Shown here: in pieces, positions 59,567 to 64,000 of the stretch
How the letters are laid out: every line of letters starts with the position of its first letter
Numbering within the stretch: position 1 is the first letter of the stretch
Source: Anaerofustis stercorihominis
Lineage (GTDB): Bacteria; Bacillota; Clostridia; Eubacteriales; Anaerofustaceae
Reading direction: 5' to 3'
Assembly (NCBI RefSeq): GCF_005844425.1
Contig: NZ_SPHL01000002.1
Span: 1-64,000, forward strand
Length of the DNA: 64,000 nucleotides
Notes under the pieces: model-generated
Database searches by the model: none
What the model saw: only the letters and a program-made list of their open reading frames with translations
Told to the model about the DNA's origin: nothing
Position numbers and translations under genes: made by a program

Positions 59567-62500
59567 ATGGTTTTTGAAGATTTGAATAAAAACAGTGTTA
59601 AAGACATGGAAAAAGAAATATCAAATTATTGGGAAGATATTGATATTCTTAAAAGGTCTCTTGAAACCAGAGAAGGCTGTGAAAACTTTGTATTCTTTGA
59701 AGGTCCTCCTACAGCTAACGGTAGACCTGGAATTCACCATGTTATTGCAAGAACATTAAAAGACAGCGTGTGCAAATTCAGAAACATGCAAGGTTACAGA
59801 GTTAAAAGAAAAGCAGGTTGGGATACACACGGACTTCCTGTTGAAATTGAAGTTGAAAAAACTTTAAATATGAACGGAAAAGGTGATATCGAAAAATACG
59901 GTATTGCAGAATTTAATAAAAAATGTAAAGAAAGTGTATTTACTTATGAAGCTCTTTGGAGAGAAATGACAAAGAGAATGGGGTATTTTGTAGACCTTGA
60001 TAACCCATATATTACACTTGATAATAACTACATTGAAACAGTTTGGTGGATTTTAAAAGAATTCTTTGATGCAGGACTAATTTATGAAGGTCATAAAATC
60101 GTTCCTTACTGCCCAAGATGTGGTACGGGTCTTGCTTCTCACGAAGTAGCTCAAGGATATAAAAACATTAAAACAAATTCTGTTTATGTTGCATTTAAAA
60201 TAAAAGATAAAGATGAATATTTCTTAGTTTGGACAACAACTCCTTGGACACTTCCTTCAAACGTTGCCCTTTGTGTTGGTGCTGATATTGATTATGTAAA
60301 AGTAAAATCAAAAGGAGTAACTTTCATTCTTGCAAAAGCACTTGCTAATACTGTTCTTGGTGACGAGTATGAAGTAATCGAAGAAATGAAAGGTAAGGAC
60401 CTTGAATATATCGAATATGAACAACTTCTTGACTTTGTAAAAGTTCCAAACGGCAAGAAAGCGCATTATGTAATCCTTGGAGATTTCGTTTCTACTGAAG
60501 ATGGTACAGGAATCGTTCATATTGCTCCTGCTTTTGGGGAAGACGACTACAACGTATCAAGAAAATACAATTTACCTGTATTAAATCCTGTTGGTGAAGA
60601 CGGTAAATTCCTTGAAACTCCATGGAAGGGTACTTTTGTTATAGATGCAGATTTAGATATTATTAAATATCTAAAAGAGCATGATATGTTATTTAAGAAA
60701 CAAAAAATTGAACATAACTATCCACATTGCTGGAGATGTAAAACTCCATTGTTATACTACGGAAAACCAAGTTGGTATATTGAAATGACAAAACTTAGAG
60801 ATGACCTTGTTGCAGCAAATAATACTGTAAAATGGTATCCTGAATTTGTTGGTGAAAAGAGATTTGGTAACTGGATTGAAAATGTAAAAGACTGGGCAAT
60901 TTCAAGAAGTAGATACTGGGGTACTCCTCTTAATATTTGGAGATGTGAATGTGGAAATATTCACAGTGTAGGTTCAAGAAAACAACTTGTAGAAGAAGCA
61001 ATTGAAGATATAGATGAAAGTATCGAACTTCATAGACCATATGTTGACGATGTTCATATTAAATGTGATAAATGCGGTAAGACAATGACTAGAGTAACAG
61101 ACGTTATTGACTGTTGGTTTGACTCAGGTTCAATGCCTTTTGCTCAACAACATTATCCATTTGAAAATAAAGAAGAGTTTGAAGAACAATTCCCTGCAAA
61201 CTTCATTTGTGAAGGTATTGACCAAACAAGAGGATGGTTCTATTCACTTCTTGCAATATCAACATTCCTAATGAAAAAAGCTCCTTATAAGAGTGTTCTT
61301 GTAAATGACTTAATTCTTGATGCTAACGGTCAAAAAATGAGTAAATCAAAAGGAAACACAGTTGACCCATTTGATTTATTTGACAGATACGGCGCCGATG
61401 CACTTAGATGGTATTTACTATATGTATCACCTGCATGGACTCCAACTAAATTTGATGAAGAAGGATTAAAAGAAGTAATTTCTAAATTCTTCAATACATT
61501 AAAAAATGTTTATACATTCTTTGTAATGTATGCAAATACAGATAATGTAGACCCAAGAGAATTCTTTGTTGAATATAAAGACAGAGATGAAATAGATTTA
61601 TGGATATTATCTAAATACAATAACCTTGTTAAAGCCGTAACTGCTGATATGGAAATTAATGAACATACAAAAGCAGTTAAGAAAATACAAGATTTTGTAA
61701 ATGAAGATTTATCTAACTGGTATATCAGAAGATGTAGAAGAAGATTCTGGGCAAGCGAACTTGATAATGACAAAAAAGCCGTATACAATACAACTTACGA
61801 AGTATTAACAGGCTTAAGCAAACTTATTGCTCCATTTGCTCCATTTATTTCTGAAGAAATTTACAGAAAATTAACAGGTAAAGAATCAGTTCATATTGAA
61901 AGATATCCTGCCATCAATGAAGATTTAATCGACGAAAAGAATGAATTTAAAATGGATTTAGTCAGAACTCTTGTTTCTCTTGGAAGAAGTGCCAGAGAAG
62001 AAGCAAATATCAAAGTTAGACAACCTGTAAAAGACATTCTTGTTTATGGTGCTGATAAAGAAGTTATAGCAGGGCTTGTTGATTTAATCAAAGAAGAGCT
62101 TAACGTGAAAGAAGTTACATTCCCTGAAAACCTTGAAGAATACATGAACTTTATTTTAAAACTTGACTTTAAAGTTGCTGGTAAGATTTTAGGTAAAGAT
62201 GTTAAGAGAGCTGTTGCTGCATTAAATAGCTGTGATGCAAAAGCAGTAATTGACGAACTTGATAAAAATGGTGAAGTAACACTTGATACACCTGAAGGTC
62301 CATTAATGCTTAAGAAAGAATGGGTTGAAATAAGAACAGAAGCAAAAGAAGGCTTCAATGTTCAAAAACAAGATAATTTATTCGTAATCTTAGATACAAA
62401 TCTTGATGAAGATTTAATCAAAGAAGGTTATGTAAGAGAAGTTATTTCAAAAGTCCAACAAATGAGAAAAAATAATGATTATGAAGTAACAGACAGAATT

Positions 62501-62665
62501 AACATAACAATTGATTGTAGCGATGTAATCAAAAATTCTATTGAAGAATTCAAAGCTTATCTTACAAAAGAAACTCTTTGCGATGAAATTATCTATGCAG
62601 AAAATGACGGTGCTAATGTTAAATTAAACGATCAAGAAGCAGTAATAAAACTTGAAAGAAAATAG
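59567..62665 (+). CDS. ileS: isoleucyl-tRNA synthetase, type 2
   Basis: Charges tRNA-Ile. The 1032-residue enzyme has the class I signature as GPPTANGRPGIHHVIART (HIGH-like), the WTTTPWTLPSN editing-domain entry, WDTHGLPVEIEVEK, and KMSKSKGN. The IHHV form and length match the eukaryote-like IleS2 lineage rather than common bacterial IleS1 (about 920 residues with C-terminal zinc site). IleS2 enzymes are usually insensitive to mupirocin. The 116-nt upstream region has no T-box. Confidence 0.95.
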   Translation: MVFEDLNKNSVKDMEKEISNYWEDIDILKRSLETREGCENFVFFEGPPTANGRPGIHHVIARTLKDSVCKFRNMQGYRVKRKAGWDTHGLPVEIEVEKTLNMNGKGDIEKYGIAEFNKKCKESVFTYEALWREMTKRMGYFVDLDNPYITLDNNYIETVWWILKEFFDAGLIYEGHKIVPYCPRCGTGLASHEVAQGYKNIKTNSVYVAFKIKDKDEYFLVWTTTPWTLPSNVALCVGADIDYVKVKSKGVTFILAKALANTVLGDEYEVIEEMKGKDLEYIEYEQLLDFVKVPNGKKAHYVILGDFVSTEDGTGIVHIAPAFGEDDYNVSRKYNLPVLNPVGEDGKFLETPWKGTFVIDADLDIIKYLKEHDMLFKKQKIEHNYPHCWRCKTPLLYYGKPSWYIEMTKLRDDLVAANNTVKWYPEFVGEKRFGNWIENVKDWAISRSRYWGTPLNIWRCECGNIHSVGSRKQLVEEAIEDIDESIELHRPYVDDVHIKCDKCGKTMTRVTDVIDCWFDSGSMPFAQQHYPFENKEEFEEQFPANFICEGIDQTRGWFYSLLAISTFLMKKAPYKSVLVNDLILDANGQKMSKSKGNTVDPFDLFDRYGADALRWYLLYVSPAWTPTKFDEEGLKEVISKFFNTLKNVYTFFVMYANTDNVDPREFFVEYKDRDEIDLWILSKYNNLVKAVTADMEINEHTKAVKKIQDFVNEDLSNWYIRRCRRRFWASELDNDKKAVYNTTYEVLTGLSKLIAPFAPFISEEIYRKLTGKESVHIERYPAINEDLIDEKNEFKMDLVRTLVSLGRSAREEANIKVRQPVKDILVYGADKEVIAGLVDLIKEELNVKEVTFPENLEEYMNFILKLDFKVAGKILGKDVKRAVAALNSCDAKAVIDELDKNGEVTLDTPEGPLMLKKEWVEIRTEAKEGFNVQKQDNLFVILDTNLDEDLIKEGYVREVISKVQQMRKNNDYEVTDRINITIDCSDVIKNSIEEFKAYLTKETLCDEIIYAENDGANVKLNDQEAVIKLERK

Positions 62666-62669
62666 AAAA

Positions 62670-62695
62670 AAAAGACTCCTTATGGAGTCTTTTTT
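62670..62695 (+). terminator. first terminator after ileS
   Basis: AAAGACTCC (62671-62679) pairs with GGAGTCTTT (62684-62692) around TTAT, followed by T residues. Confidence 0.85.
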
Positions 62696-62721
62696 ATTAA
62701 AAAAAATTATATTTTATCATT

Positions 62722-62743
62722 AAAGACTTTTAGGTCTTTTTTT
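62722..62743 (+). terminator. second terminator-like hairpin after ileS
   Basis: AAAGAC (62722-62727) pairs with GTCTTT (62734-62739), then a T run. It is weaker than the first and probably a backup. Confidence 0.55.
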
Positions 62744-62960
62744 ATTTTGACATTTTGTGAATGTCATATAAAAACAAAATTTATATATAATTTTATAAAA
62801 AAGGTTGTTTTTTATAGATATAAAAATTTGTTGTGTTTAGTAGTTCTTTAATAAGTATATTGTTTTATATAGCATTTTTATTAGTTTTTATAATCTTTTT
62901 TACGACATTCTAATCATTTTGTGAATTTTGTAAAATGAAACAAAAAAGTGTGGCTTTGGT
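62744..62960. other. AT-rich non-coding gap with a small inverted repeat
   Basis: No open frame, RNA gene or strong promoter was seen. TGACATT (62748-62754) and AATGTCA (62760-62766) form an inverted repeat with a 5-bp centre, about 195 bp before the XRE gene. ATTTTGTGAAT recurs near 62751 and 62917. Confidence 0.5.
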
Positions 62961-63311
62961 ATGGAAATAAATTATAAAACATTGGGATTGAAGATAAAAG
63001 AAAAAAGAAAAAAATTAGGGTATACACAAGAAAGTTTATCAGAAAAAATTGATTTGTCTGTAAGTCATTTAAGCCACATAGAAAATGGAAGTGCGAAAGT
63101 TTCCCTGCATGCAATAGTTAATATTGCCAGTATATTAAATTTAAGTTTAGATGAGCTTTTTAGTATTGATCTTGGTAATAATTTTATAAGCGAAAATATT
63201 AAGGATATTAATGAGTTTTTAAAAAATTGCAGTAAAGAAGAGAAAAAGCTTTTATTTGAGAATCTAAATTTTTTAAAAAAAGTAAATTTAAAAGAGAGTG
63301 AATATATTTAA
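62961..63311 (+). CDS. XRE-family helix-turn-helix regulator
   Basis: 116-residue DNA-binding protein. Helix-turn-helix residues 6-62: LGLKIKEKRKKLGYTQESLSEKIDLSVSHLSHIENGSAKVSLHAIVNIASILNLSLDELF covers the whole fold. A helical C-terminal tail of about 50 residues (NIKDINEFLKNCSKEEKKLLFENLNFLKKV) may mediate dimerisation. The Shine-Dalgarno is weak. It overlaps an alternative start of the next gene, so the two are probably cotranscribed. Confidence 0.85.
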   Translation: MEINYKTLGLKIKEKRKKLGYTQESLSEKIDLSVSHLSHIENGSAKVSLHAIVNIASILNLSLDELFSIDLGNNFISENIKDINEFLKNCSKEEKKLLFENLNFLKKVNLKESEYI

Positions 63312-63573
63312 TAAAATGAGCGAAAGTATTTTAAATGAATTTCTATATTTTTATTTTGAAAATAATAAATGTGATGATAATCAAAAAATGCTAAATGAAA
63401 TTATTGATTTGTTTGAAAAACTAAATAAGAACATTGATAAAACATACAGTGAAAGCGTTGAAGAAATCTTTGAAAAGATGCTTAGATATAATCAAAAAGA
63501 AAATGAATATTGTTTTAAACTGGGATTTAATATTTGCATGAGAATAGTTATAGAGATGTTTAGTTTTACATAA
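63298..63573 (+). CDS. small DUF6809-like helical protein
   Basis: 91 residues from GTG at 63298, or 85 from ATG at 63316; no ribosome site decides clearly. It resembles the DUF6809 family: an acidic start (ESILNEFLYFYFENN), a middle helix (NEIIDLFEKLNKNIDK) and the ending FKLGFNICMRIVIEMF. Function unknown; such proteins are often found beside XRE regulators and in mobile regions. Confidence 0.6.
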   Translation: MNIFNKMSESILNEFLYFYFENNKCDDNQKMLNEIIDLFEKLNKNIDKTYSESVEEIFEKMLRYNQKENEYCFKLGFNICMRIVIEMFSFT

Positions 63574-63648
63574 TACATATTTTGACAAATTTCGCACTTT
63601 AATAAATGTATCTTTTATCTTGTAAAAAAATATTAAGGGGATAAGATA

Positions 63649-64000
63649 ATGGATAAAAAGTGTGCCATAACGGGAATAAGGGATGTGAAAAATTTTGATG
63701 AAGAGAAAAAGACAATATTGTTTGAAAAGATAAAAAATATAATAGGATTACTACATGTGAAATATGAAATAAATACATTTTATTGTGGAATGGCTCTTGG
63801 TGCGGATTTGTTATGTGCCGGAGCTATTTTAGATTATAATGACAGATTTAATACAAATATTAAAATTATTCCCGTTATTCCTTATAAAAATCAAACTAAA
63901 TTATGGAAACAAGAAGATATTAAAAACTATAATTACATATTAAATAACTCTTTAGATGCAATAATTCTAAATGAAAAATATACAAGAACTTGCATGCTTG
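63649..64000 (+). CDS. SLOG-family protein (DUF1273/YpsA-like), 3' end cut by the window
   Basis: At least 117 codons are present and the frame runs off the window end. MDKKCAITGIRD begins with the CAxTGxR nucleotide-binding motif, then YCGMALGADLLCAGAIL (the G-x-A-x-G-x-D loop) and IIPVIPYKNQTKLW. This is the SLOG/Rossmann-like fold of YpsA/DUF1273, thought to bind nucleotide-derived ligands. AAGGGG at 63635-63640 lies 8 nt before the ATG. Relatives occur in phages, plasmids and chromosomes. Confidence 0.75.
   Translation, partial: MDKKCAITGIRDVKNFDEEKKTILFEKIKNIIGLLHVKYEINTFYCGMALGADLLCAGAILDYNDRFNTNIKIIPVIPYKNQTKLWKQEDIKNYNYILNNSLDAIILNEKYTRTCML

Overview
This is a very AT-rich window with dense genes, strong GGAGG ribosome-binding sites and many short hairpin terminators. 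It carries a spoIIIAA-AH operon, sepF/ylmH-type division genes, HrcA/CIRCE heat-shock control and an ArsR/SdpI-like immunity pair. Together these point to an anaerobic, low-GC Gram-positive of the class Clostridia. The genus cannot be fixed from the sequence alone. No rRNA, tRNA, CRISPR array, IS element or prophage was seen.

Layout. 1-8990: a compact histidine operon hisZ-G-D-C-B-H-A-F-IE, followed after 29 nt by citrate synthase. 8976-15106: transporters, uvrC plus a PAP2 phosphatase, a YitT protein divergent from a MerR regulator, and an XRE-membrane fusion. 15104-20957: a minimal SufC-SufB pair, a DMT exporter, rsmI, purA, an MBL hydrolase and a flavodoxin-like protein. 21585-26795: the complete spoIIIA operon and a small ribbon-helix-helix protein. 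26794-31632 (minus strand): sugar transferase, HlyD-like protein, YggS, SepF, YlmH, RluD. 31794-35487: an LCP cell-wall ligase, an ABC-F ATPase and an acetyltransferase-like gene. 35494-40848: NAD-type isocitrate dehydrogenase divergent from five tandem Cof-type HAD phosphatases. 40847-47258: SdpI/SdpR, GNAT, small cell-wall and redox genes, a decayed secreted-protein gene, a Crp/Fnr regulator and an SDR. 47349-52218: promoter, CIRCE, then hrcA-grpE-dnaK-dnaJ. 52259-59450: DUF3788, GNAT, a large FtsX-type ABC exporter, two-subunit fumarase and a HAD phosphatase. 59567-62695: a type-2 IleS. 62744-64000: a more accessory-looking end with an XRE regulator, a DUF6809-like protein and a cut-off SLOG/DUF1273 gene.

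How it fits together. Citrate synthase, NAD-isocitrate dehydrogenase and fumarase suggest a partial TCA pathway that feeds 2-oxoglutarate and glutamate; aconitase is not in the window. The histidine operon lacks a histidinol-phosphate phosphatase. The intergenic regions hold several clear DNA dyads that match adjacent regulators or promoters. These are a MerR-type 19-bp-spacer promoter, paired SdpR-type palindromes, a dyad over the icd -35, a 28-bp palindrome upstream of an ABC exporter, a Crp/Fnr-like palindrome in front of thioredoxin, and a perfect CIRCE. I saw no large unknown multi-gene system. The most interesting material is these regulatory modules, the five-HAD array, the minimal Suf pair and the XRE/DUF6809/SLOG edge.
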